A model generated the notes under the pieces. That model made no database searches. It was given only the letters and a program-made list of their open reading frames with translations, and was not told where the DNA came from. A stretch of 61,078 nt of DNA from Deltaproteobacteria bacterium (GTDB taxonomy: Bacteria > Myxococcota_A > Polyangia > Polyangiales > JADJMO01): contig JANYDK010000003.1 in assembly GCA_025363655.1 (NCBI GenBank), positions 1 to 61,078 on the forward strand. Direction: 5' to 3'. Numbering within the stretch: the first letter of the stretch is position 1; every line of letters starts with the position of its first letter. The position numbers and the translations under genes were made by a program. Shown here piece by piece: positions 1-9,554 of the stretch.

Positions 1-129
1 GAGCTGGCGTCCGAGGTCGCCGCGTGGGCCGCGCGACACAACGCTGACCCCGCGCCGATTCGCTGGCGCTTCACGACTGGCGACGCTCGGATCAAGCTCG
101 CTCGCCTGTACCCATCGAGGCTCGGTTGA
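1..129 (+). CDS. IS630-like transposase, C-terminal end only (partial at window edge)
   Basis: The window opens inside a reading frame that stops with TGA at 127-129. The last 42 residues contain WRFTTGDARIKLARLYP, which by family knowledge is the typical C-terminal end of IS630/Tc1-mariner DDE transposases. The catalytic DDE residues and both terminal inverted repeats would lie upstream, so the sequence cannot tell whether this is an intact element or a remnant. The following gene begins only 21 bases later, so the right end of any element must be very close. Confidence 0.65.
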   Translation, partial: ELASEVAAWAARHNADPAPIRWRFTTGDARIKLARLYPSRLG

Positions 130-137
130 CGAACTAC

Positions 138-143
138 TAGAGT
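138..143 (+). promoter_or_regulatory. candidate -10 element of a leaderless promoter
   Basis: TAGAGT lies 7 bases before the ATG at 151, and no Shine-Dalgarno sequence is present. The same spacing recurs before several other genes in this window. No convincing -35 hexamer is visible 17 bases upstream. Confidence 0.3.
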
Positions 144-150
144 CCCGCGC

Positions 151-1311
151 ATGGCTCACGACCGCGCGCTCGACCTCGTCGTCTTCGGTGCCACTGGCTT
201 CACCGGCAAGCTCGCCGCCGAGTACCTCGCGGCTCGCAAGGACGCTTCCTTGCGTTGGGCGATCGCCGGTCGCAGCAAAGCCAAGCTCGAAGAGGTGAAG
301 CGCGCGCTCGTCGCCATCGATCCGGCGTGCAGCGCAGTCGAGGTCATCGAGGCGCGCTCCGACGACCCGAGCTCTCTCGCTGCGATGACCGCGAAGGCGC
401 GCGTCGTCCTCACCACCGTCGGTCCCTACGCCGAGCACGGCGAGCCGCTCGTCGAAGCGTGCGTGAAGACGGAGACCGACTACGTCGACATCACCGGCGA
501 GCCGGCCTTCGTCGATCGCATGCTCGCGCGATGGCACGTCCGCGCCGAGGCCGCGCGCATCCGCGTCGTCAGCTGCTGCGGCTTTGACTCCATCCCCCAC
601 GATTTGGGCGCCTATTACACGGTGAGAAAGCTCCCGAGCGATCGCCCGATCACCGTCGAGGGCTTCGTCCGCGCGCGCGGCGGCATGTCGGGTGGCACCT
701 GGCACTCGGCGATCGGCGCGTTCTCCAACCTCGCCGAGCTGCGCAAGAAGAAGCCGAAGGTCGAGCTGCAGAGCCGCAAGGTGGGCGGTCTGCGCTCCGG
801 CGTGCACTACGAGCGACGGCTCGGTGCCTGGGCCGCGCCCTTGCCGACGATCGATCCGCAGGTGGTCCTTCGCAGCGCGCGGGCGCTCGCCGAGTACGGA
901 CCCGACTTCAAGTACGGCCACTTCGCGCAGATCAAATCGGCGCTGACGGTCGTGGGTGGCGCCGTCGGCATCGGCGCGCTCCTCGTGCTCGCGCAAATTC
1001 CTCCGGCGAAAGCGCTGCTCCTCAAGGTGAAGAAGCAAGGCGAAGGGCCGAGCGAAGAAGAGCGAAAAAAGGGCTGGTTCCAGGTCACCTTCCTCGGCCG
1101 CGCGGGCGACGTCGAAGTGAAGACGCGCGTCAGCGGCGGCGAGCCCGGTTACAGCGAGACTGCGAAGATGGTGAGCGAGTCGGCCCTCTGCCTGGCGTTC
1201 GATCGCGACGGCCTGCCCAAGCGTTACGGAGTCATCACCACCGCGATGGCGATGGGCGAGAAGTTGCAGGAGCGCCTGGAGAAGGCGGGAATGAAGTTCG
1301 AGACCTTGTGA
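151..1311 (+). CDS. saccharopine dehydrogenase-like NAD(P)-binding oxidoreductase (trans-acting enoyl reductase type)
   Basis: The 386-residue protein has an N-terminal Rossmann fold with the nucleotide-binding loop GATGFTG at residues 13-19, followed by the catalytic-type core seen in the saccharopine dehydrogenase superfamily. The length and sequence pattern (for example SCCGFDSIPHDLG) resemble the 'trans-acting enoyl reductase' branch known from mycobacterial lipid synthesis, but the substrate cannot be read from sequence. A hydrophobic stretch around residues 265-285 (VVGGAVGIGALLVLA) may touch the membrane. It stands alone between the transposase end and an extensin-like gene. Family assignment is good; reaction unknown. 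Confidence 0.8.
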   Translation: MAHDRALDLVVFGATGFTGKLAAEYLAARKDASLRWAIAGRSKAKLEEVKRALVAIDPACSAVEVIEARSDDPSSLAAMTAKARVVLTTVGPYAEHGEPLVEACVKTETDYVDITGEPAFVDRMLARWHVRAEAARIRVVSCCGFDSIPHDLGAYYTVRKLPSDRPITVEGFVRARGGMSGGTWHSAIGAFSNLAELRKKKPKVELQSRKVGGLRSGVHYERRLGAWAAPLPTIDPQVVLRSARALAEYGPDFKYGHFAQIKSALTVVGGAVGIGALLVLAQIPPAKALLLKVKKQGEGPSEEERKKGWFQVTFLGRAGDVEVKTRVSGGEPGYSETAKMVSESALCLAFDRDGLPKRYGVITTAMAMGEKLQERLEKAGMKFETL

Positions 1312-1347
1312 GCCTTCGAGGAGGAACCGATCCAAGGTTTCTCCTCG

Positions 1348-2253
1348 ATGCGGTTCGGTAGGATGTTGCCCACTCCGACGCTGCACCTCCGAAGACTCCT
1401 CATTTCTCGTTCATTCGCGATCGGAGCGCTCGGCGTGGGGGTGCTGTGCGCCTGCGCAGCCCCGGCTCCGACGGCGCGGACGAGGGCACCTGCCTCGCTG
1501 CAGGCCCTCCACGACAGCGTCGCGCACGTGCCGATGCTGGCCGACGTCGCGCTCACGGTGCCTACCGCCGGAGTGGCCGACGTGACCGAGGCGAAGCCCC
1601 CTCCCCCGCCGCGTAGCCCCTTCGCGTTCTCCAACATCGACCCTGCGGACGATTACGTCGTCGGTCCTCCGGACGATCGACCAACCTGCGAAGACGATTT
1701 GAACGCCGCCAAGATCAAGCACGACCCGGCGACGCTCCCGGTGCACACGCCGAAGAAGAGCGTCATCGTCTGCGGCGCCCCGCAGGTCGTCATGTATCGC
1801 GGAGGGCCGGAAAAAATAGCCTATTCGCCGGCGGTGATGATCACCTGCACGATGGCGCTCGCCCTCGCGCGCTTCGAAATTCTGGTGCAGGAAGAGGCGG
1901 TGAAGTCGTTCGGCAAACGCGTCGTCAAGATGCACCACCTCGGCACCTACAACTGCCGCGAGATGGCCGCGTATCCGGGATGGGTCAGCCAGCACAGCTA
2001 CGCCAACGCCATCGACATCGCGGACTTCGTGCTCGCCGACGGGAAGACGATCAGCGTCGAGAAGTTCTTCGCGCCGAAGCTCGCCGTCGCCAAGACGGTC
2101 GAGGGAGGCTTCCTCCGCACCCTCGCCCGGCGTGCGTACGTCGAGGAGGTGTTCTCGAGCGTGCTCACGCCGTTCTTCGACGCGCACCACTACAACCACT
2201 TTCACCTCGATTTGGCGCGTTTTCTCAGCGATGGAACGGAGTACTCGCCGTAA
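1348..2253 (+). CDS. exported extensin-family protein (extensin-like C-terminal, LAS-peptidase-like fold)
   Basis: The 301-residue protein starts with a basic region and a hydrophobic stretch ending in LCAC (residues 33-36), so it is probably a lipoprotein. A proline-rich linker runs to about residue 95. The rest matches the extensin-like C-terminal family: SQHSYANAIDIAD at 214-226 and HYNHFHLD at 281-288 give the histidine and aspartate pattern shared with LAS (D-Ala-D-Ala carboxypeptidase-like) metal enzymes. The family is thought to act on the cell wall. The ATG at 1363 is an alternative start. No operon partner is evident. Confidence 0.8.
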   Translation: MRFGRMLPTPTLHLRRLLISRSFAIGALGVGVLCACAAPAPTARTRAPASLQALHDSVAHVPMLADVALTVPTAGVADVTEAKPPPPPRSPFAFSNIDPADDYVVGPPDDRPTCEDDLNAAKIKHDPATLPVHTPKKSVIVCGAPQVVMYRGGPEKIAYSPAVMITCTMALALARFEILVQEEAVKSFGKRVVKMHHLGTYNCREMAAYPGWVSQHSYANAIDIADFVLADGKTISVEKFFAPKLAVAKTVEGGFLRTLARRAYVEEVFSSVLTPFFDAHHYNHFHLDLARFLSDGTEYSP

Positions 2254-2492
2254 CACCGTCCGTGCACGCAGAGGGTGAAGACGTCGAGGCAAGACCAGAT
2301 CGTGCTGGCCAAGCCGCCGTGACGATTCCGTGGTCACGAATGTCGCGTCACGCACACTTGTACTTGGGGGATGTCTCGCGAACCCAGCTGGGGTCGTGAG
2401 ACTGTGTTCGTCTCGAGTGTTCGCCGCCCGCGTGGGCCCGGCGATCACTTCGGTACGTCGATGTGCGCGCACCAAGCGCGGAGGGGAAGCTC

Positions 2493-2933
2493 ATGCGAGG
2501 TGCCTTGACGTCGTGCGTGGCGTCGTGCTTCGTGGTGTCGGCTGCGCTCGTCTTCGCGTCGGCCAGCTGCGGCGAGCCGCGGAAAGAGGCGAACGCGGCG
2601 GTTCGGCCGCCGGGCAGCGGTTGGTATTGTTGGCGCAACCAGCGCATTCCCAACGCGTCGCGCTGCCTGCGGGCGATGGAGGAGTGCGCCAGCTCACGCG
2701 AGGGCGCGAAGTCGGCGAACGGCAAGTCCGACACCTCGCTCGAGACGTTCACCGAGTGCCAAGAGGAGCCACGAGCTGGCTGCTTCACCTCGGTGCGGGC
2801 GAAGAATGGCGTCGAGAGCTTCACCTGCGCAGCGAGCGTGAACGACTGCGAGTCGCAGCGCCGGAACATCGAGCGCGACCCCGAGACCTCGGGGAACTAT
2901 GCGTCGATCTCTCGCTGCACGCCGTGGGATTGA
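2493..2933 (+). CDS. small cysteine-containing lipoprotein of unknown function
   Basis: ATG at 2493 is chosen over the in-frame GTG at 2463 because it follows GGAGGGG with good spacing and opens directly onto a signal sequence. The 146-residue product has a hydrophobic segment ending SASC (lipobox). The mature part holds about seven cysteines (for example near WYCW, ASRC, EEC, TEC, GC, TC and DC), suggesting a disulfide-stabilised exported domain. I recognise no family. It precedes a convergent lipoprotein gene. Confidence 0.65.
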   Translation: MRGALTSCVASCFVVSAALVFASASCGEPRKEANAAVRPPGSGWYCWRNQRIPNASRCLRAMEECASSREGAKSANGKSDTSLETFTECQEEPRAGCFTSVRAKNGVESFTCAASVNDCESQRRNIERDPETSGNYASISRCTPWD

Positions 2934-2988
2934 GCGTACTGCTGCAAGGGCCGGCATCGCTCCTCCGAGCCGCTGCGACGGGTCACGA

Positions 2989-3873
2989 TCAACGCGCGTC
3001 GTTGTGCGCCCCGGCTGCGAGCCACGCCTGAACCTGATCGCAGGCGGCCTTGTTGGCGACTTGCTGATCGAGCGGCATCTGCGCGGAGGGATTGCACCAG
3101 ATGATGCGCGAGTCGGCCGTGCTGCCGAAGCTTCGGTTGGGCGCGTCGAATACGTGCTGCGCGTTGAAGTAGTCGTACATGACGTTGGCGTCCCGCGTCG
3201 CTCCCCACTTCGGCGCTTTCTTGTCGGTACCGTCGTGGCAATTGAGGCAATGGCCGGCCGTGCCCGGCGCGAAGACCGACGCGTAGAGCTCCGACCACTG
3301 GGGCGGCGTCGGGGTCGGCTTAGGCTTGGGCGGCCCGGCGTCGTCTTGCACGCACTCGATGCGCTCGCCCGACAGTGTGATGGTGATGTTCGCGGTGACG
3401 GTGTTGGGCGGCGCGGGCGTCGGGCTCGGCGGCGCCGCCGTTCCCGGCGGGAGGTTCAACTGAAAGGCGAGGTGCCCTGCGGGATACTGGCCACTGAGCC
3501 CCCCCTTGCCGATGTAGTACGGCGTGCTGCCGATGAACGCGACGAGCGCGCCATAGGGAAAATCAGGTAGCGGCGCGCCCGGCCCCGCCTTCGAGCCATC
3601 GCGCCCTTCCGGGCCGTAGGTCTTCTTCTCGCCCGTCGTCGTGAACGTCGTGAGCGAGCCCGAGGCGACGATGGTGTACGTGACGTCGCTCGCGAGATCG
3701 TAGCCGCTTTCGACGCGGGTATCCGCCGCTTGATCGTTGAGGCTGAAGGTGAACCCCTTCCCGCTCACGACCGAGGTCCGAACCTCGTGCGAGCCTTGCG
3801 GGCATTTCGGGCACGCGGTGAGGGCGAGGAGCGACGCCGCGACGAGCGCGAGGAGTGCTGCGTGCTTTGGCAT
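2989..3873 (-). CDS. lipoprotein with LecA-like domain and a c-type cytochrome heme motif
   Basis: The frame is open further upstream, but the ATG at 3873 begins a clear lipoprotein signal (LLALTAC, Cys21), so 294 residues are called. Residues about 30-170 resemble the PA-IL (LecA) galactose-lectin jelly roll: VTYTIVASG, YGPEGRDG and YGALVAFIG occur in the same order as in that lectin. After a proline-rich linker comes CLNCH at 209-213, a CxxCH covalent heme-binding motif, followed by a helical segment with two more cysteines. It probably is a periplasm- or surface-anchored monoheme-type protein. The lectin resemblance is from memory and should be treated as inference. Confidence 0.75.
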   Translation of the reverse strand: MPKHAALLALVAASLLALTACPKCPQGSHEVRTSVVSGKGFTFSLNDQAADTRVESGYDLASDVTYTIVASGSLTTFTTTGEKKTYGPEGRDGSKAGPGAPLPDFPYGALVAFIGSTPYYIGKGGLSGQYPAGHLAFQLNLPPGTAAPPSPTPAPPNTVTANITITLSGERIECVQDDAGPPKPKPTPTPPQWSELYASVFAPGTAGHCLNCHDGTDKKAPKWGATRDANVMYDYFNAQHVFDAPNRSFGSTADSRIIWCNPSAQMPLDQQVANKAACDQVQAWLAAGAHNDAR

Positions 3874-4000
3874 GCGGGCGAGGCTCGCATCCCTCGAGCC
3901 ACTGGGCCAAAGGCGTGGGTGCCCACTGGGTGACAATTTCCGGCTCCCCGAGATCTCGTTCCATGAGGTTCGATGGGCAGGTGCAGTCAGCTCCGACGCG

Positions 4001-6286
4001 TCAGTGTACGCAAATGGTGAAGACGTCGGAGCCGCTCTTCGGATCGACGCCGCCGAGGAAGCGCATCTTGCCGGGCGCGCCGTTCTTGCGACAGGTGTCG
4101 CCGACGACGTCGTCGTTCTTCGAGTAGCAGAAGCCGCCGCCGGTGGCCGGGTCGAGCGAATAGTTGGGATCGTTGCGGCAACCGTCCTGGACCGCCTTGG
4201 GGACTTCGCTGTCACCGGTCAGTTGGCGCATCTCGCAGATGAGGTGGCGCTTCGCGTCTTTCGCGGGGCCCTCTTTGACGTAGACGTTCCCGTTCTCGGC
4301 GAACGCCAACTCTTTGTGCTCGCTCACCAGGCCATCGGTTCCGACGGCGGTGATCGGGAGGTAGAGCATCGACGCTGCGACCTCGAGAGATACCGGCGGA
4401 TAGTCGGAACCTTCGACGCGGCACGGCGCCTCGCCCGGCGTGCAGTAACCCTTGCCAATGTCGGCGCAGGTCGTCTTGCCGTCGACGACGTCGGTCGCGA
4501 AGGCCTCGAGGACGAGACAGGTGACCTTGCCGGTGGTCTCGTCGGTCTCGAGGTTCGTCTTCAGGCACTGCTCGGTGAGCGCGCCTTGGACCTTGGCGAT
4601 GACGCCGTCGATCGCGCCCTTGTACGAGCTGTCGCAGATCGAAGCGGCAAAACCGCTGTCGCCGAGGCCGTGCAGAAGACGCAGGTGACGGAGACCAGGG
4701 TAGGCGCGAAAGCGCGCGGCGCTGTTCTTGGCAGCGCAGATCGGATCGTGGAGCTGGGCGTCGGCGTCCTCGCACTCGCCGCCGATGGCGCCCGCCGTGA
4801 CGCGTGGCGCGATGCACGCGTACTGCAGGTCCTCGCCTTTGACGACGTCGCGATCGCCGCCGTTGATCGGATCGATCGTGATGTCGCCGGCGAAGTGCGG
4901 GATCTTCGCCCGCGGTGCGATCGACTCGATCATGTGTGGATCGCGGATCGCGAGATCGGGCGAGATGATCTTCGCCCACGCGGCCTCGTCGAGCTTCTTC
5001 GGCGCGCCGCTGGCGTCGGCGACGAGGACCTTGGGCACGCCGACGATGCCGGCGACGATCACGTGCTCTTTCGTTCGCCCGCCCGCGAAAATCGGGTTCG
5101 CGACGATGGTGCCGTTGGGGCCTGGGACCTTCGGCGACGTCAGGCCGTCGATGTAGCGCTGGACGGGCCAGAGGTAGTCCTTGCCGAAGCGCTGCACCTG
5201 ATTGAACGCGCGCATGTTGAGGGCGTCGACGTCGTGGTTCACCGCGTCGGTCGTGGGGAGGAATTTCGCGGTCGCGCAGCTCGGATCGCCGGCCGCGCTC
5301 CCTTCGCAGGGCCGACAGCCGTAATGGTGGACCAAGCTGTCGAGCTCGGTGGTGCCGGTCGGCTCGAAGTCGTCGGGGACGCTGGCGCAGCCGGTCGAGC
5401 CGTGCGGCATCGCGTAGGAGCTGGAGAACGGCTTCCAGTTGTCGCCAATCGGTGAGAGCGACGCGTCGTTCTCGTCGGAGAGGATGACGACCGCGAGGAT
5501 CGATTCTGGGCGGAGAAATTGCGCACGTTGCGCGAGGAGGGCGCCATCGACGCCGTTCATGACGATGGTCTTGCCGTGGCAGTCGTCGCTCGAGCTGCTG
5601 ATCGCGCAGTCGGCGCGCGCATCGCCGTAGGGCGCGGGATCGATGAGGAAGTGATACATCGACTCCAGCGTCGCCTCGAAGCCGCAGCCTTCGTCCTTGG
5701 CCGACTCGATGACGCACGAGGCGGCCGTCTGCAACGTCTGCGCGCCCGTGTCGCCGCTGAGTACGGTGACGTTCGAGCTCGCGCCTTGTGTCCACGCGAG
5801 CGCGCTGGCGGCAGCGACCTTCGGGCAGGTGGCCTTGGTCGGCTCGGCACCGACGCTGGCGAGGTTCCATCCTTCACCGAGCGCCGCAGCGTCACGGGGC
5901 AAGAGCCGTCCGCGATCGTTCTTCGCGCCGCCGCCGTTGCACGCCCAGGTGCCGTAGGAGCCGAGCGAGGAGGTGACGACGCCGACGTGGACGTCGACCA
6001 CGCTGTTCTTGTGCGTGGTCGACGATTGCTGCGTCAGCGCTTGGATGAGCTCGGGGATGCGCTTGCCGAGCTCGGCCTGCTTGTCGGCCATCGAGCTCGA
6101 GTTGTCGACGACGAAGAGGAGGTCGACCTGATCGGCGCGGGTGATGCGCAGCTTCTGGGCGGTGATGCCGTGCGGCACGGCGTCGACCCGCACGACCGGT
6201 CGATTGGTGCAGCTGGCGAGGCCGAACGACCCGGCGAAGAGCGCGAGGAGCGGAAGGGTGAACAAACGACGGCGCGACGAACGCAT
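4001..6286 (-). CDS. von Willebrand factor A domain lipoprotein
   Basis: ATG at 6286 follows GAGGAGGATCGCC, so the longer upstream frame is rejected; the product is 761 residues. The signal ends at GLASC (Cys26). The vWA domain begins around residue 54 with DLLFVVDNSSSMADKQ, and D61-x-S63-x-S65 is an intact MIDAS metal-ion site. The mature protein has many cysteines, consistent with an exported disulfide-rich surface protein. This type is common in myxobacteria; its ligand is unknown. It lies upstream of, and on the same strand as, the LecA-like/cytochrome lipoprotein with 127 bases between. Confidence 0.85.
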   Translation of the reverse strand: MRSSRRRLFTLPLLALFAGSFGLASCTNRPVVRVDAVPHGITAQKLRITRADQVDLLFVVDNSSSMADKQAELGKRIPELIQALTQQSSTTHKNSVVDVHVGVVTSSLGSYGTWACNGGGAKNDRGRLLPRDAAALGEGWNLASVGAEPTKATCPKVAAASALAWTQGASSNVTVLSGDTGAQTLQTAASCVIESAKDEGCGFEATLESMYHFLIDPAPYGDARADCAISSSSDDCHGKTIVMNGVDGALLAQRAQFLRPESILAVVILSDENDASLSPIGDNWKPFSSSYAMPHGSTGCASVPDDFEPTGTTELDSLVHHYGCRPCEGSAAGDPSCATAKFLPTTDAVNHDVDALNMRAFNQVQRFGKDYLWPVQRYIDGLTSPKVPGPNGTIVANPIFAGGRTKEHVIVAGIVGVPKVLVADASGAPKKLDEAAWAKIISPDLAIRDPHMIESIAPRAKIPHFAGDITIDPINGGDRDVVKGEDLQYACIAPRVTAGAIGGECEDADAQLHDPICAAKNSAARFRAYPGLRHLRLLHGLGDSGFAASICDSSYKGAIDGVIAKVQGALTEQCLKTNLETDETTGKVTCLVLEAFATDVVDGKTTCADIGKGYCTPGEAPCRVEGSDYPPVSLEVAASMLYLPITAVGTDGLVSEHKELAFAENGNVYVKEGPAKDAKRHLICEMRQLTGDSEVPKAVQDGCRNDPNYSLDPATGGGFCYSKNDDVVGDTCRKNGAPGKMRFLGGVDPKSGSDVFTICVH

Positions 6287-6457
6287 GGCGATCCTCCTCG
6301 AAAACAAGTCGAACGGCGTCATCACGCCAGAGCAACTCCGGCAGAACGCGCTCGCACCGACGTTCGGGTGCCCGCAGCGTGATCCGTCAGCGAGAGCGGT
6401 GGGCGCGTGATCTGGATCGACGAAGGGCGACTTCGGCGACGAAGCGATGACGGAAGG

Positions 6458-8590
6458 TCAGGGAAGGACCCAAACGGGATTGGTGATCGCGAGCGCGCGC
6501 GTCATGCCGGTGAGAATCGACGCGTCGGCCGCCGCGTCCGCGAAGACCATCGCCACCAGCGGCCGCTTGCGGTTCGGCGCCTCGAGCAGACGCGTGCCGA
6601 TCCATTCACCAGGCGACGTTCCCTGCGTGAGCGCGAGCTCTCCGAGATCGTCTCCGCCGAGGAGGAGACGCGCCTTCGGGTTCGTCAGCCACGAGGTCAG
6701 CCGCACGACGACGCGAATCGTTCCCCCGCCCGACGCCGTGTCACCGATGCCTGCCTCGCCGACGTGAAGCGCGACGATCGGCCCGCTGGTGACGATGGCG
6801 CGCCCCTTCTTCAGCGCGGTGACGATGGCCTCGACCGGGCGACCCGAAGCGACGAACCCGGGGCCGACGTCGACGAGCGTGCGCGGGAAGCCGGCGGACG
6901 GAAACAAGATGCCATGGGAGTCGGAGTTGCCGGTGGCGACGTGGAGCTCGCCGCGATCGAGCATCCGCGCCCACTCTTCGGTGACCGATACGACCTCGTC
7001 GAGCAGGCCGAGCTGGTAGCCGTTGAAGATCTCGAGCGCGTCGTAGTCGCTGAAATAGCCAATTTTTCCGATTGATTTGCCGGTCATCGGATCGACGCCG
7101 GCAAGCGCGAGGTAGCCGATCGAAGCGTCGTGATCACCGGTGAACATCCGCGGGTGGTTGAGCTGGAAGATGAACGAGCCCGGGAGCGCGTGGATGGCAT
7201 CGAAGAGCGCGCGTGGCTTCACGTCGTCGGTCTCGGGGATCGCGGCGCCGAGCGGCCATGGATAGACGTTGAAGTGGCCCATCGTCGTCGTCGTCACCTC
7301 GACGCCGGAGATCGGAAGATAGCGCGCATCGAGGCCGAGCTTCTTCGTCGCGGGCGCGTGATCGCCGACGTGGTTGTGCTCGGTGGCGGCCGCGCAATCG
7401 ACGCCGACGGCGACCAGCGATCGCACGCGATCGGCATAGGTGACCGCGCGCGCGTCGCCGCTCCCTTCCGCATGCACGTGAAAATCACAGCCGAGGGTGC
7501 CTGGCGCCGGCGCCTCCTCGACGAGTGCGAAGGGCGCGCGCACCAAGTCGCCGGCCTCGAGGGAGAGCTCCACGCGCGCGATCGACCAACCGATTCCATG
7601 GGTCGCGCGGAGCACGTAACGACCCGGCGGCAGCGTGATGGTCGAGTCGGGCGAGGTGACGTCGACGAGCCAAGTGCCCGGCTCGGCCCCGCGGCTCGGA
7701 TCGAGGACCAGCGGATGGGTCTGCGGCAGGTCCAGCGCCTCGAGACGAACTCGCGCAGGGAGGAACGCGCGGCTGTTCGCGATGAAGGGCGCGAGCGCGA
7801 CGATCGCGTTGTTTTTACGACCAATTCCGAGTCGCGCGGCCACCGTGCCGGCCGCCCGTCGACTGCCTCTGAGCGCGACGTCGATGCGCGCAACGCCTCC
7901 GTCGACACCGTCGGAAGACGAGCTCACCCGCGCGCTCACGAACATTCGATCGGCGTCGGCCGAGACGACGAGCGAGCCCGAGGGAGCTCCGACGAAGAGC
8001 GCGGGGGTCTCACCGACGATGGCGAAGCTCGTGGTGACTTCCGGCAAACGTTCGTGGGGGGAGACGCCGCTGCCGTTGGCGACCACGATCTCGTCGTCGG
8101 GACCACGCGCGACCTCGACGCGCAGCTCCGGAGCGCTGGCCATTTTGGCGTGCAAGCGCAACGTGAAGCTCACCGCGTCGAGCGCTGGATCGATGGTGGT
8201 GACGACGTCGGCGTCGACCTGGTGCACGTTCTGGACGAGCGACGCGCGCCCGTCGACGACTTGCACCCAGCCGCCGCTGAGAGGACGCGGCTCACCGTCG
8301 ACGAGCACCGTCACCAGCACCGGACCACGACTGCGCGACCCTGCCGTCTCGAGCATGGAGAGGCCATCGTCAGCGTCACCTCGATGGTAGCGCTCGACGC
8401 CGGCGACGACGGCGCCACCGGCGAGGCGCACGTTCTCCTGACGTAGATCCCAGTCGATGCGTACCCCGCCGCCCTCGGTGACGCGCGGCACCGATCGCGC
8501 GCGACATCCACCGCTCGACGCGAGAGTGAGCCCCATCACCAAGAAGAGAATGACACGATAAAACAAGCATGAAACGCGCTTCACGCTCAT
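6458..8590 (-). CDS. CehA/McbA-type PHP-domain metallohydrolase lipoprotein
   Basis: The 710-residue product has a lipoprotein-type signal (LASSGGC, Cys29). Residues to about 360 are beta-rich and of unknown role. From about residue 365 a PHP-type metal-dependent phosphoesterase fold is visible: CDFHVHAEG, then TEHNHVGDHAP, FNVYPWP, FQLNHPR and GNSDSHG, which supply the clustered His/Asp metal ligands. CehA and McbA of this family hydrolyse carbaryl, but most members have no known substrate. Ten bases separate it from the upstream site-2 protease gene, so they are probably co-transcribed. Confidence 0.85.
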   Translation of the reverse strand: MSVKRVSCLFYRVILFLVMGLTLASSGGCRARSVPRVTEGGGVRIDWDLRQENVRLAGGAVVAGVERYHRGDADDGLSMLETAGSRSRGPVLVTVLVDGEPRPLSGGWVQVVDGRASLVQNVHQVDADVVTTIDPALDAVSFTLRLHAKMASAPELRVEVARGPDDEIVVANGSGVSPHERLPEVTTSFAIVGETPALFVGAPSGSLVVSADADRMFVSARVSSSSDGVDGGVARIDVALRGSRRAAGTVAARLGIGRKNNAIVALAPFIANSRAFLPARVRLEALDLPQTHPLVLDPSRGAEPGTWLVDVTSPDSTITLPPGRYVLRATHGIGWSIARVELSLEAGDLVRAPFALVEEAPAPGTLGCDFHVHAEGSGDARAVTYADRVRSLVAVGVDCAAATEHNHVGDHAPATKKLGLDARYLPISGVEVTTTTMGHFNVYPWPLGAAIPETDDVKPRALFDAIHALPGSFIFQLNHPRMFTGDHDASIGYLALAGVDPMTGKSIGKIGYFSDYDALEIFNGYQLGLLDEVVSVTEEWARMLDRGELHVATGNSDSHGILFPSAGFPRTLVDVGPGFVASGRPVEAIVTALKKGRAIVTSGPIVALHVGEAGIGDTASGGGTIRVVVRLTSWLTNPKARLLLGGDDLGELALTQGTSPGEWIGTRLLEAPNRKRPLVAMVFADAAADASILTGMTRALAITNPVWVLP

Positions 8591-8600
8591 CGCCGGTCCC

Positions 8601-9554
8601 TCAGTGGCTGCTCATGACGACGGGCATGAAGAGCGCGACGAACATCACGAGGAGACCCCACGCCATGACCCGACGGCCCGGCGAGAGCTCGCTCTCTTCG
8701 GTCGGTGGATGCTCGTGGCCGGCGCGTCGCGACATCCACCAGAGGATCAGGCTCCACACCGCCCAGGTCATCCCTTGGCCCATCGCCGACAAGACGTCAC
8801 CGAGCGGCGCATGGGCGCTGATCTGCCGAAACCCGAGCCAGCCCACGACCACGAGCGCGACCGCCAAGAGCGACCAGCGCACGATGCGTGAATGTCGCTG
8901 CTGTCTTTCACCGAAGAGCGCATAAGCGACGTGGCCGCCATCGAGCTGCCCTGACGGCACCAAGTTGAGCATCGTCATCAGAAGCCCCGCCCAGCCGGCG
9001 AACGCGGTCGGATGGAGGAACACGTCGTGTCCCGGAGGGATGGGGCCGAGCACGAGGCGCTTCATGAGCCAATAGAAGAGCGACTGGCCCTCGTCGGTGC
9101 CGTGCTCACCGATCGGTTCGACGGGCGAGAGATGGAGGCCATAGGCGAGCACCGGAATGGCGACGATCAAGCCGGCGATGGGCCCGGAAGCGCCGATGTC
9201 GAAGAGCGCGTTGCGCGTGCGAATACGCCCACGCATGGCGATGACAGCGCCGAACGTTCCGATCATGCTCAGCGGAAAGGGAATGAAATAGGGCAGCGAG
9301 GCCTCGACGCGATGGCGGCGCGCATAGAGGTAGTGACCCGCCTCGTGGGTGACGAGAATGGCGAGGAACGGCAGCGCGAACTTCCAACCGCTGAGCCAGT
9401 GCGCCGACGAACGACCGACGTAGAGCGTCGAGGCGATGGTCGCGAGGAAGAGCACGACGTTGAGGCGAGCGCCGGCGAGGACGCCGCGAGGAGCGGACTC
9501 CGGCGAGTCTTCGACCTCTTCTTCCGCCTCTTTTGCCGCCTCTCTCTCAGACAC
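8601..9554 (-). CDS. site-2 protease family (M50) membrane metalloprotease
   Basis: GTG start, 317 residues. The zinc site HEAGH is at 70-74 inside a hydrophobic helix, and the second signature NLVPSGQLDGGH (LDG at 204-206) supplies the aspartate ligand. About six to seven membrane segments are visible. No PDZ domain is present, which groups it with the short EGY/plastid-type branch rather than RseP. The gene overlaps the SctL-like gene upstream by 8 bases and precedes the PHP hydrolase gene by 10. Site-2 proteases cleave membrane-embedded regulators; its target is not evident here. Confidence 0.9.
   Translation of the reverse strand: MSEREAAKEAEEEVEDSPESAPRGVLAGARLNVVLFLATIASTLYVGRSSAHWLSGWKFALPFLAILVTHEAGHYLYARRHRVEASLPYFIPFPLSMIGTFGAVIAMRGRIRTRNALFDIGASGPIAGLIVAIPVLAYGLHLSPVEPIGEHGTDEGQSLFYWLMKRLVLGPIPPGHDVFLHPTAFAGWAGLLMTMLNLVPSGQLDGGHVAYALFGERQQRHSRIVRWSLLAVALVVVGWLGFRQISAHAPLGDVLSAMGQGMTWAVWSLILWWMSRRAGHEHPPTEESELSPGRRVMAWGLLVMFVALFMPVVMSSH

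Noticed and set aside
3737-5455. Long plus-strand frame antisense to the vWA lipoprotein
   Set aside because: Low-complexity Val/Arg/Asp/Ala composition and no start signals; the minus strand has a signal peptide and an intact MIDAS motif.
7130-8446. Plus-strand frame of 438 codons opposite the PHP hydrolase gene
   Set aside because: No recognisable domain and arginine-rich shadow composition; the minus-strand protein has the metal-binding motifs.
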